Of a stretch of DNA of 64,000 bases, positions 52,859 through 63,589 are shown one piece after another (positions within the stretch are counted from its first letter, which is position 1; the number at the start of each line of letters is the position of its first letter). Source of the stretch: Symsagittifera roscoffensis (taxonomy: Eukaryota; Xenacoelomorpha; Acoela; Convolutidae); assembly GCF_963678635.1 (NCBI RefSeq), contig NC_087065.1, positions 70,947,573 through 71,011,572 of the forward strand, in the 5' to 3' direction. The translations under genes were made by a program, and so were the position numbers. The notes below the pieces were generated by a model. It did no database searches, was not told the DNA's origin, and saw only the letters and a program-made list of their open reading frames with translations.

Positions 52859-55800
52859 TTATTTTGTACATATGTTCCAGCTAAATGGTTGGAGGTTTTG
52901 CAGCAAAGGACTCAACAAAAGAACGCTAGAAGACACTGGGAATGAACCAATGTCTAAATACAGACGATTTCTTGACGAAGCTGTAAATTGCGGGGTCGAC
53001 TTCAAATTAACAGCTTCGTCAAGAAAGCGTCTGTTTTTAGACATTGGTCCATTCCCAGTGTCCTCTAGCGTTCTTTTGTTGAGTCCTTTGCTGCTAAATT
53101 TGTATTTGTCGCTCTTACTATCATAACAGCTTTACGTCTTGCTGCACAGGCACAACATTTCAGTGCAGCGAAAATCTTCTTTGAACAACCCAGGTTCTCG
53201 TTTGTCATGCTTTTTTTGAACAGCGCAGCATGTACGTGGAAAAAAATTCTTATCTGCATCAGCTATAAAGTCGTCTCTACAATCATTTCGACGAATTAGT
53301 GTCCACTGAGCTTTCTTCTCAGGTAATATACAATCGTCCATGTTATCTTCTGCTAATGCTAGATACAAAGAGTCCGTATCCATCTCCAACTCCTCAATTT
53401 TATTCTCATCGCAATACTTGTGGAACATTCTACGTTTGGCGTATTGAAGAAAGAAAAAACCTACAATAATTGGTTCTCTAAGTTCAGTTGTTGACTTCAA
53501 TAGATCTACTTCATATAAGTCTTTTTTCACAACATTCATTCGCATGAAAAACTTCTCATTTATCGCTTTGTGTGTCTTCTCAGTGCCAAGATATTTGGTT
53601 ATTGTGTGTCTATCTGTCCATAAATTGATAATCGTACGAGCTGTTACCGAGAAGCTTCATCGTCTCAGCAAGAACTCCAGGATGTGGATTCTCGTCTCCT
53701 TCTCGTCGAGCATCCACAACAAATTGAACAGAGTTGTTGAAACATTTCTTAGGTGTGTACTCAACAAACCGATAAGGTTTTGTACATTGAAGTCCAAGAC
53801 TTAGTTAGAAGTTAGGAAGAGGTGTGATGATTGTACCATTTTCTAATTTAAAACCGGAAATCAACATTCGTTGTGGTTTTTCAGCAAATGGTTTTCTTCG
53901 GCATAATTTTTCATGTATTCTCCAGTATCGTTACGGCAGACTTCAAAATTTTCGAATTTTGGAGGAAAATTTGAAAATGTGGGCTTCAACTCGTCGGGAA
54001 CTATTAAATCGCTTTGAACACAGCCAAAAAGAGATCTGTTCTTTATTTTTTCAAGTGAAAAATCAGTAGACAGAGGTCTTTTGTAGGGAAAATTTGTCTT
54101 GACATAATTCTTGACTGAAGAATCTGTTTTGAAATGCTCCCACCACTCACACTCCCACATTTCCTGAAATTTGTAACCTCTTTCTTTTATGTACTCTCAT
54201 CTCAACTCATCCATTTCTCGCTTCTTATTTCCCCCTTTCAATATCTTGTTCTGACATCGATGGACGGGTTTTTTAGCATGAGCAGAAATGATAGTCTTCA
54301 AATGCTGTTTTACAGTGATCGCATTAACCATCAACATGAAAACAGTCAATTTTCTTCTGCTTTCCGATTGTGTAAAAGCTCTCAATTTTACACTCTGGTC
54401 TCAATTCTTGATAGAAGGACCTAACCATGTTCTCAAAATTTTTTGTTCTGTTATTTCTAGCTTTAAACGGATCAGTTTCAGGGTTATACTCCCATCTTGT
54501 GTAAAGTCCGGTCGGCATCTCTTGACACATTGAAAATGGATATAATTGGCTAGCGTCAATTCGAACTTTTGCCTTGGAAATATTTGACAAGTTACGAATA
54601 TAATTTTGATCGACAACAGCTTTTTGCGTAAAAACTATTGACGGACCACCAGTCATGTCTTCTCTAATTTTCTCACACAAACCCTTATCTCCTTCAATGA
54701 ACGGGTAAAATTTGTGATTTGTCGACTTGTAAGCAGATATTTGCAAGATTTGAAAGCGTGCATCCCAGTTTCAGCATGTCAAATCCCTTATAATGGTAAA
54801 ACTCTATCATTTTTTGCATAGCTTCAAGATTAGGAACAACATCTTTGTTGTTATACCATCGTAAGAAGTCTTTGAAAGTAATCATGCTGTGTTGTTCCCA
54901 GATGTTTTTCAAATAAGAATAATTTTCAAAACCTGTTGGTGGAATTGATTGAATACATAATTTTTTCAGCGCACTTTGTTGATGAAGTCCTCCATTAACC
55001 AGTTTTGTGTAGTCGTTGAAATCTTTCTCGAGATTGTTGTGATTTCTCAGTTTGATGAAAAAGGTTTCATATGGAGGCAATTCTATACAGTCTAGCTGGT
55101 CTGGACTGTCAAACCACTCGTACGGGAAAAAAATTTTGGTTTCACTTGCTTTATAGGCTTTCAGAAACGAATCCAATAATTTTGCTTTTACAAGAAACTT
55201 CATTATTTCCAGAAACTGAACAACTTCAAGTTTTAACGATATGAAATCATTTGCTTTTTTAATGACTGTTGGTTCAATTTTATTATCACATATTAGTTAT
55301 GGAATCAAATAAGATTTGATAAGGTTCACATCGAATCTGCCGATATTGAAGCCGAACACCGGTAAGGTTTTAACATAGCGCTCTAAATGCTGTTTCATGT
55401 CGATCAGATGATTTTTTTGAGTTCTTAAGAATTGTGTCGACAAGTCATCGTCGTCACCATCCTCAACAGATTCATCTTCATAATCGAAGAATTCTAGTCT
55501 TTTAATTAAAGTTCTAGCATTAAGTTTATCGAAGATCTTTTTGACTCAATCAATAAAAGTGTTTTCGATTTCTTGAAACTTGGTTCTCATTTGTAGTTGA
55601 ATTTTTTCAGCCAGAACTTCCAAGCTGGAAACAAAAGCAATAATTAGAAGTTCTGGATCTTTTTCACACAAGAAAATCGGATCATCTTGCAGATTTGGAG
55701 ACATTGAGACGGAAATAGAGACATGTTTTTCAATCCAAGTAGTTGTTTCGGTTGCTTTCAATTCTTCTGTGGGAACACAAATCGTTTCGAAGTCAAAAAC

Positions 55801-57249
55801 TGCAACAATACTAAACAATTTCTGATCTTCAGTGTAGGGAATATTGAAGCCATCCATTTTCTCGAATATTGTTTAGCGTAGTGTGTACGCGTTTTGGGGA
55901 TAAATATGTCGCACTCTATCTTTACACGTTAGAAGATGTCTGTTGAAGTTGTCTGATCTGTTGAAGAAACAGTCACAGCTAGGACATCGAAAACACTTGA
56001 AGAAGGAATCAATATCATTCGTATGAATTATATGGTTGTTGAATCTTAACAATTTCACGGTCTTTTCAAATTTTCCAATACTTCGCCTGGCTAACTCTCC
56101 AACTTATTCTCCTTCCTGAAAATGAATATGTTATGTTTAACTGTTTCCTCTACGAGAAGTAGATCATCAATTGACACTCCGTGAAAATTCTTCGGATCGT
56201 ATCCAGATTTTGATATAAACTCTGTAAAAGGCTGAGATGTACGAGCATTGAATGTTACTATGACCATGCAAATACATTGTTAACGCACGGAAAAGGCAAA
56301 GATGATCTTTGTAATGTTGCTTACTTTGTCCGATAAAAGACAGTTTACTTGCGTATGTCGTAGTAAAGGTTCAGGCAAGACAGAGTCTGGACATCCCATT
56401 TGGATGATTTTTAGTAATGCAGCGAAAATAGTGACGTTTGTGATCAACTTGAACCTCCACTTTGTGTTCTGACGTTCGTGGGTGCTTTGCTCCACGATAT
56501 CAAACTTTTCAACTTTTCCCTGGATTGAAATCAAATACGCTTTCGTACACATAAAATCCCTTTTTCGAACAAAGTTTTATTTTTGTGTGCGTAGTAATAC
56601 CGATATTCTCCTGTGTCGACATTATGAAGAACAAATCCAAGAGCGATATTAATTTTTGCAGCGGAATCCAGCTTGTTGAAGACTTCTTCAAGCTTCTCGA
56701 TGATAATCTTGTTATCTAACTTTGACATTTGAAAGTTAAATTCCCTATGTCTCCCATTCTCCATCTCAGTGTCCACCAGAAAGTGTTGACAAGCACTCAA
56801 CTCCTCTTTGAGTTTCTCTCCATCATCTTCCTCCTCCACACTCCTGTTCAAGTCATCAACCGTATCACTTGGTTTCCGTTGTTTTGCCCCATGTTCTTTT
56901 CTCCGATGTTGTTGGAGCGAGTAGTAACTCGGAAACTCCTTCTCGTAAGACGAGCAAACCATTGATTGCTTGGAAATTGATGGAGCATGTTTCTTGGCCA
57001 CGTGATAATTCATTTCTTGCTTATAGAAGTGAAATACTTAATATCAGGACAAGAAACAATCCCTGCTTGACAATTTTTGCGATGTCGAGCCGCATTGGCT
57101 CTACTGTACTCTTTACCACAGTCCTCGCATTTCACTCTCTCATTCCTTTTGAGTGCTGGCATCTGAAAAAAAGTGGGAGATCTAGCTTGTAGCAAAATTA
57201 AATGAAAGTACATGGTACCTAGAAAATTGGGAGATTTAAAAAGTCCCAA
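52859..57249 (-). pseudogene. Protein-primed DNA polymerase B, longest copy (copy 4) with N-terminus
   Basis: This copy alone reaches the N-terminus. Reading down from 57,249 there are zinc-finger-like segments (CEDCGKEYSRANAARH; then SYYSLQQHRRKEH), a conserved N-terminal region, another Cys/His finger near 55,980, the exonuclease motif AVFDFETICV (~55,794), the polymerase motif A segment IDASQLYPF (~54,557), motif B as NSSYD (~53,645) and motif C MDTDSLYLAL (~53,380). Stops and frame changes break it into at least ten pieces. Polintons replicate their DNA with this enzyme, using a protein primer. Confidence 0.88.
52900..53094. repeat. Foldback in array copy 4, loop deleted
   Basis: Same inverted duplication as at 48,489 and 50,695, but about 15 bp around the loop side of the left arm are missing, so the hairpin is shorter. 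Confidence 0.88.
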
Positions 57250-57606
57250 AAAATTATTAGATTATTTACACTTAATTTGAATTATTAAATTTATTTGAAA
57301 ATAATTTCAAGTAGCTTTACAAACTATAGAGCGATAAAAAAAATCCGAATGAAATGAGTTTTATTTACTATTAGTTAGAGAAACTCAATCAATCGGAATT
57401 GAGTTTTCTTTTATTTATCACTATTTGTTGGAACCCAACCAATCAGAATCCAGCATTTTCTAAAAGTGAACTGTTGATTGTTTTTTAAAAAATCTTAATC
57501 TTTATTTGAAAAATAACTATCAAAAAACATCTGAATTTCCTCTACAAGGAATTACTTTACAAGGAAAAAGAAAAAATTCCAATTGATTTTCTTATTAATG
57601 AAATAG
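57250..57606. other. Divergent intergenic region of the Polinton
   Basis: Very AT-rich, between the minus-strand polymerase and the plus-strand gene block. It contains several CCAATCAG/CAATCGGAATTGAG-type motifs (57,380-57,460) that could be CCAAT-like promoter elements. No gene. Confidence 0.45.
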
Positions 57607-58095
57607 ATGTTGAATCTTACTTTTTTCAAAATTTATTTTATTGTACAAAATAGAGTCATCCGACTAAGTAAAGGTCTCTTCAGAGACACTTACTCAATCA
57701 AATACTTTACTTTTGATCCACAAATTGCGTATCAAAGTTTTAAACTTACGGCTGAATTACACCCCACAAAAAAGAAAATTTATTTTATGCTCGAGAATTT
57801 GAAATTAATCAGAAAGTCGTACGTTAATATATCAAAAACTCTTTTCATCCCCTACCCAATGCCCAAATTTGTAAAAACTCCCCAGCAAAGTTCTTTATTC
57901 CTTCATTTCTTTAAGGATTTTAAAAGTTCAAAATCCTGCTTGATTCGGTTTGGAATCAGATTTCCAGAAGTTTGCTTTGAAAATTTATCAACTGAGTTAT
58001 CCTCCCAAATGTACATCAAAACCAAAGAACTTGACTATCTACTCAAAAATCAGCCATTTCTCATTGATTACATTAAAAAAATTCAACTAAATTGA
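57607..58095 (+). CDS. Uncharacterised Polinton protein, 162 aa
   Basis: ATG 57,607 to TGA, uninterrupted and therefore one of the best-preserved ORFs in the element. It is basic, aromatic-rich (FFKIYFIV, FRDTYSIKYF) and has no clear membrane segment or zinc motif. I do not recognise the family. It is the first plus-strand gene after the divergent region. Confidence 0.6.
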   Translation: MLNLTFFKIYFIVQNRVIRLSKGLFRDTYSIKYFTFDPQIAYQSFKLTAELHPTKKKIYFMLENLKLIRKSYVNISKTLFIPYPMPKFVKTPQQSSLFLHFFKDFKSSKSCLIRFGIRFPEVCFENLSTELSSQMYIKTKELDYLLKNQPFLIDYIKKIQLN

Positions 58096-58628
58096 TGAAA
58101 AATTTTTTGGAAATGCTACTTGTTCGCTATTCTTTCGTTACTTATATCGGCAATTTTTCTTATTTTTAGAGCAAACAAGTTTTGGTCAGCTCTTTTTGCG
58201 ATTGTTTTTGTGTTTATTTTTTATATTTGGAAGATTTAGGTCCTTAAAAGGTAAACTTTTGTCTGATTGGATACGACAACCAGAACAAAAAAGAACTTTT
58301 TTGTGACTGGAAGCAACAATGCCTAAAATGGAGCTTTGTTTCGGATTGGACACGACTTTTATCCAAGAATTCCATAAAAGCAAGCTAAAATCTAATTGGA
58401 CACGACTACAATCCAAATAAGGAAAATCAATTCTGATTGGTTAATCCCACACATTCGAGTTTAAGGTACCCCTAACTCCTAAGTAAAAATCATTTTAATT
58501 TCTAGTAAACTACCGTCAACTACCTCCTCTCTCAGCTCTAAATACCTTAATTTCGATTTATCCTCCGTGAGCTACCCCTCTCTCAGCTCTTTCTTGCTTT
58601 TACTTTTTTATTCAATTTATTGCTCAAA
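58096..58628. other. Spacer with small repeats
   Basis: Non-coding. TTGGACACGACT-type phrases recur at about 58,270, 58,347 and 58,398, and CTACC...CTCTCTCAGCTCT is repeated at ~58,511 and ~58,574. These may be regulatory or simple duplications. Confidence 0.5.
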
Positions 58629-59080
58629 ATGATTTTCTCAGTGCAAAACAGCAACCTCATATACTCTGTAGAATTTTTGCCTGATCTAGTACAAATTCAA
58701 GTGCGAGAAACAGTCTCTGTCTCGCACATGGTATGAGCTGGAATATTGGTTTTTCAAGAAATTTAATCTTAAAACTTCACAATAAAATGAGACTTTTTCA
58801 TATTGTTCTTGCAGAAAAGTCCCAAAAAATTTCACTAACAATAATAGAATCACAAAATTTACCAAATTGGCAGAGTTGGGACGTAGACTCACAAATATCT
58901 CATTTTGAGTGGACTCTGCATAATGGTAGAGGAAATACAATACAGATCCGATATCAAAAAAAAATAGAACTTATAGAATATCGTAGAAATGGAAATCAAT
59001 TGAAAAATAATCAATCATTACAACTACAAAGAGAAGAATATGATAAATTACTCGATATACTTCCTTCATTACCAGGTTAG
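58629..59080 (+). CDS. Uncharacterised Polinton ORFs, possibly frameshifted
   Basis: A short ORF from ATG 58,629 (MIFSVQNSNLIYSVEF) stops at TGA near 58,734. A second ORF from ATG 58,733 in another frame runs 115 codons to 59,080. They may be parts of one gene with a frame change. The second is polar, with WQSWDVDSQISHFEW and a helical C-terminus. No family recognised. Confidence 0.45.
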
Positions 59081-59132
59081 GTAGAGACATACATGAAATC
59101 TTGCATCATTATTGACGATTGCACTGTAGAAA

Positions 59133-59537
59133 ATGAACGTACAGAAATTGAATGAAATTCTAAGATTTTTTGATATTAAAAAGCAAGAATTTCCGTCAAT
59201 TACGAAAAGAAAAAACTTATTTCTTTGTACCTGTATTGTTTTAGACCCGAACATAAATTTGAAAGAAATGGACCAAAAATTTCATTTTGGAGGTCTAATT
59301 GAATACGGAAATTCCCGTATGGATTATTTTTTTGCAAACCCCAAAATCTTTAGACTACATGCAATTCTTCATGGCTCTGCTGGATCTGTGAAATCAACTA
59401 CAAAAAAAGGACCTGGATATTGTTATGTTGCACCTCGTCTCCCCAGTTCATGCTTTCTTGGTCACGTGACTGGATTTTTTTTCTGTTTATATGTTAAAAT
59501 ATTTGCTTCATCAGTATATGCATTGTTTGATTGTTAA
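59133..59537 (+). CDS. Uncharacterised Polinton ORF, 134 aa
   Basis: ATG 59,133. The first ~110 residues look like a real folded protein (KLNEILRFFDIKKQEF; GGLIEYGNSRMDYFF). The last 30 are hydrophobic and may be out of frame. Function unknown; it lies between two other accessory ORFs of the element. Confidence 0.45.
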   Translation: MNVQKLNEILRFFDIKKQEFPSITKRKNLFLCTCIVLDPNINLKEMDQKFHFGGLIEYGNSRMDYFFANPKIFRLHAILHGSAGSVKSTTKKGPGYCYVAPRLPSSCFLGHVTGFFFCLYVKIFASSVYALFDC

Positions 59538-59577
59538 TCATTTTAACCAAAAAACTTCAGAGAAAACAGTAAACAGA

Positions 59578-60052
59578 ATGAGTCTGGTTGTTTTGGATAT
59601 TGAATGTACTGAAAACAATATAGTGAAAGAGTTAGGAGTTTATAAGGATGGACAAAATGTAGGATATTCTTTTCTTCCTCCCAAAAAATCCAAACCAACA
59701 TCCCAATCTTCTCGGTGTACAAAGCATCTTCATGGAATCAATTGGAGCAGTGGTAACAAAAAATATATTGAGCTTGAAAATACATTGAAAAGTCTAGGAG
59801 CCACAGAAGCGGAATTTTTTTGCAGAAGGTTATGAAAAATGTAAGATTCTGTCAGAAATTTTGGAAACAAAGATTATTAGTTTGGATGACTACGCTTGCC
59901 CTAAAGTTCAAATTTTTTTATATTCAGAGATGAAAAATATGATTGGAGGTGTAGCAACTACCCATTTCGTCATGAAAAAACTCTTCACTGTGCAGAAAGA
60001 AAAGCATTTGCATACGGAACTGGGACTCGTTGTTTTTTTAACAAATTTTTAG
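59578..60052 (+). pseudogene. Possible DEDD-type 3'-5' exonuclease-like protein, broken
   Basis: ATG 59,578 starts MSLVVLDIECTENN. The LDIE motif fits exonuclease motif I of the DnaQ/RNase T fold. HLHGINW and, after at least one frameshift, LDDYACPKVQ and a HCAERKAFAYG segment follow. Similar proteins occur in other invertebrate Polintons. The activity is not established. Confidence 0.45.
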
Positions 60053-60196
60053 TCATAATAATCTTAATGTACTAATATTTTCAAACTTTAATTAAATTTT
60101 TTTGTCAACTCTTTCTTTTAGATGGTCGAGTTAAGATAGTCGATCAATGTGACAAGCCCGTAAATTTAGTAAATTTTGTTTTTGATGAAGAAAATC

Positions 60197-60300
60197 ATGT
60201 AATAGATCTCTTTTAATTTTTTTGTGCCAGTTTTTTGTACATTGTAAATTACGTACATGTAATAGATCTCTTTTAGTTTTTTTGTGCCAATTTTTTGTTA
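60197..60300. repeat. Short tandem duplication
   Basis: CATGTAATAGATCTCTTTTA followed by a TTTTTTTGTGCCA-type block appears twice (from 60,197 and from 60,256). Non-coding. Confidence 0.8.
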
Positions 60301-60420
60301 CAGTTTTGATGCTTGTATGTGCAATCGTTCGAATTATGTTATCCACAACATGTGAAGAAAAACAGTTTGAGTAGCTATCTTATCAAGTAAAGTCGGTTAG
60401 ATTCTACCTTCTCCAAAGCT

Positions 60421-61128
60421 ATGAATAAAATATTATCTACCAAAGAACAAATTTTTATTTCCCTAGTTAGTCCAAGTGGATCTGGAAAATCTCATCTTAT
60501 TTTTGATTGGTTGAAAATTGGTACTTTTGAAACAGCATTCGACAAAATTTTTTATTTTAATCAACAGTATCAACCTCTTTATAATCAAATGCAAAGAAAA
60601 GACCTTAAATTTATCGAAGGGGTAGATTTTGACTTGATTGAAAATCTTCCCAATAACGGAACTAAGTAATTGCTTATATTTGATGATTCTTGTGAGGAAA
60701 TTTCAAACTCCAAACAATTTGTAGAAATTGCCACTGCTGGGAGACACAGGGGACTGAATACAATATACATCAAACACAATTTACTTCATCAAAGCAAACT
60801 GGGAAGAGATGTAGAGTTACAAAATACTTACATAGTCTTGTTCAAGTCGCCGAGGGATGTTTTACAAATCAATACAATCAGTCAACAACTAGGTCTAGGA
60901 TCTCAATTGAAAGAGTGGTACCAAGATGCAACATCTGTTCCTTATGGTCATTTACTTATTGATTTAACCCCAAAAACAGTTGATTCACTAAGGTATTGCT
61001 CTAATAGTGGCTCAGTTTCAACAAAATTTTGTTTAGCTGCTGGAATAGAGACAAAGTTTTTGGATGATGAGTACACAATACGTCTCTATTCTCTCAAAAA
61101 AAGAGGACGTTGTACCAAAAAATTTTGA
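60421..61128 (+). pseudogene. Polinton packaging ATPase (FtsK/HerA type), one in-frame stop
   Basis: ATG 60,421. The Walker A motif is VSPSGSGKSH. After KNNGTK-type sequence a TAA at 60,667-60,669 interrupts, and the same frame resumes at once with the Walker B LLIFDDSCEE, then GRHRGLNTIYIKHN and a long conserved C-terminus. Apart from this stop the gene is well preserved. Such ATPases pump DNA into the capsid in related viruses. Confidence 0.9.
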
Positions 61129-61332
61129 TTCTGTTTACAGTGCTGTAAATGCGAGTTGGAAACGAGCAACAATAAGCACCTTATTGATTTAATTTTGAAT
61201 TCTCCTACAATTACACTCAGCCAGTCAGACAATATTATATAAGATAATCGAGATACAAAAGAATCTATTGTAGACTTTGTGTGTGCACTAAAGCGTTAAA
61301 AAACCGATTTTCCAGACATTTACTTTACTATT

Positions 61333-62300
61333 TTGGAAGCAACTCAACTTCCTCCTCAACTATTATTAACAAGAATGTTAAAGCAAAAAGTAGAGGAACA
61401 TGGATCCCTTTCAAAACCTGAAAAGGTAAGACTAAACAGATTGTTTTCTAGGGATTGTCTTCAACAGATTTCTACAGATTGTCTTCAAAACTTGAGTAAA
61501 GCGAGTGGTTTATCAAAAAAAAAGTAGAAAGGTTTTTACAAACCAAGACATCGTATACAAAATTTGGTCCACCAATCAGGTGTTTCCGAAGACTTCTAGC
61601 TTTTTCTAAAAATTCAATGAAATCTGGTGTATGGACTTGGCTCTTGTAGACAAGTTAGCTAGTCAAAACAATGGAGTAAAGTATTTATTAGTTGCTGTAG
61701 ATATTTTTTCGAGATTTGTCAGAGTTAAAACAATGAAAACAAAGTATGCCAAAGACATTTTACAAGCTTTCAGAAAAATGATTTCTCGAAAAAACACACT
61801 CCCGAAAAACTTTAGGTTGATAAAGAAACAGAATATGGGAGAACTTTTAAAGGTGAAAGACATTGAAGTTTACTCAACAATGAGTAAAACAAAAGCTGCA
61901 GAGAGAGCAATTCAGTTTTTAAAACATATAATACATCGTTACATTGAAGATCACGGTGAAAAATTTGTTCCCAAATTGCAGCAATTTGTTTCTACATTGA
62001 ACTGTCGCAAATCGATCAAGTGGAAAATCTCCCAGAGATGTGAAAAACAAAGATTTTTATCAATTTTGTATAACAAATCGTTCAAGAAATATACTAAACC
62101 AAAATTTAAAATTGGTGATAGAGTTAAAATTTCGAAAAATGATATTCCGTTCCGAAAAGGATAAAAGCCATAATTTACAGATGAAATTTTTGAAATTTCA
62201 CCAATATCTACAAAAAAGCCTTCTACATACATCATCAAAGATCTCGAATTAGAAGAAAGCCTGGGAAAATTTTATGGAAGAGAGCTGAGAAAATGTTCAG
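61333..62300 (+). pseudogene. Polinton retroviral-type integrase, frameshifted
   Basis: N-terminal helical part with KASGLSKKK. The DDE core starts MDLALVDKLASQNN and DIFSRFVRVKTMK. Around 61,816 the frame shifts, and the conserved VDK-x-TEYG segment carrying the second catalytic Asp is readable only in another frame, directly behind a TAG. The C-terminus has the KFKIGDRVKISKND-type chromo/SH3-like tail, again with a frame change near 62,160. Integrases of this type insert the Polinton. Confidence 0.88.
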
Positions 62301-62395
62301 ATTAAAGGTAAGGCATTTTTAAATTTTAGTTTCTATCGATCAGTTGTCATAAATTCTTTTACTATTGAGCTAGTTTCTAATGCTTCTTTTAATTG

Positions 62396-63165
62396 TTATC
62401 CGAATTAGAGTCTTAGTTCTTTTACAAAATTTCTACCGGAACAATTACATCTAAAATCAGAATGGGAGGATGCTTTTTTTCAGAAAGATCGTACCCTTCA
62501 TTGTACCAAACTGTTACAGAGGGAAAATTTACTTGCATAGATGGACGAGAAAGTCCTGAGGAAAAAGAAAAAATCAACCAATGCATATTGAACCTGGTTG
62601 AATCCAAGTATTGTTGATATAGTTGTAGCCATGAATGACAAAGTTCGAAAACGTATAGGCGCACAAAAATATGAATATAACGGAATTTATGTATTAATAG
62701 ATGAGATTACACAAAAAATTGCCATTCATTTACCTGAGCATTAATCAGTGTTTATGATTCAAAGTGCCAATTTGAGTCACATTTTTGGTTGTGATTTAGA
62801 ACAAAATCAGACAGGGGTTATAATGAAACGAAAAGGACCACATTATCCTCAGTATTTTTACGACTTTATAAGAATACATTCTTAATGATTTATAGCGATA
62901 TTATAGAATATAATACAGCAGACCATACAAAAAACCATTCACTGCGTTGTATTCCTTTCATTTCCAAAGTAAAACAGGAGACATAGTATCTACAGGACCG
63001 TACATGAACTATCAATCCTTTACGAATCTACAATAAAAAAATTATTGAAAAACTCTTTCCACAGCATAAAAATCGAACTAAGGGATAGTACAGGTGAAAA
63101 AAATTCTTTTGTGTCCGTAGAAATTACACGAGTTGTTTTCTTGCTTCGCAAGATTTCGGATAATC
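62396..63165 (+). pseudogene. Polinton minor capsid (penton) protein, heavily broken
   Basis: Pieces in alternating frames show the usual sequence for this family: KFLPEQLHLKSEWE near the start, DKVRKRIGAQKYEYNGIY, LSHIFGCDLEQNQTG, YSDIIEYN, and a C-terminus ending around 63,165. At least five frame changes or stops. The protein forms the capsid vertices in the virus-like form of Polintons. Confidence 0.75.
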
Positions 63166-63169
63166 ATTT

Positions 63170-63560
63170 TTGAAATATTTTTCGTACGAAATAGTTGCTC
63201 AAAGTTCAGCTAAATGTCCTATTTTTTGTGGACATGCAAGACAGCGTGGAAAAGGTTTTGGTGCTCTTGCACCAACTCTTGGGAGAACAGAAATTCCCTT
63301 TAATAAAAAATATGTTGTCCCAGCTGCAAAAAGAATTGGAGCAGATTTATTTGAAATGGCTGCTCCAGAGATTGGAGAAGTTGCCAGTGGACATAAAACT
63401 TAAAACTTTTGCAAAAGATGTTGGAACAAAAACAGTTCGATAACAATTGGGATGTGGAAAAACAAATCCAAGCGTAGAACTAGAAAAACAATTTCTCGAA
63501 AAATAGTTCAAAATCAGTCACTCTCGCAAAGACATTTTTGACAAAAAAATGAGTATAAAT
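63170..63560 (+). pseudogene. Small basic Polinton virion-like protein, broken
   Basis: Two overlapping frames. The first has RQRGKGFGALAP, KKYVVPAAKRIGADLFE and PEIGEVASGHK. The second, from ~63,400, has FAKDVGTKTVR and then a basic tail. This Gly-rich then basic layout, between the minor and major capsid genes, is usual for a small Polinton protein often compared with adenovirus core/cement proteins. Confidence 0.55.
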
Positions 63561-63589
63561 CAAAGTAGTCATTTTCGGTACGGAGCTTT

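Noticed and set aside
47742-54746. Polymerase array as a pure assembly artefact
   Set aside because: Units differ by scattered substitutions and copy 4 lacks part of the foldback loop, as expected for real diverging copies. Collapsed or expanded copy number still cannot be excluded.
59050-60400. Polinton adenovirus-type cysteine protease
   Set aside because: I looked for the His, Asp and Cys motifs in all frames between the accessory ORFs and the ATPase and saw none. The gene may be lost, outside the window or too decayed.
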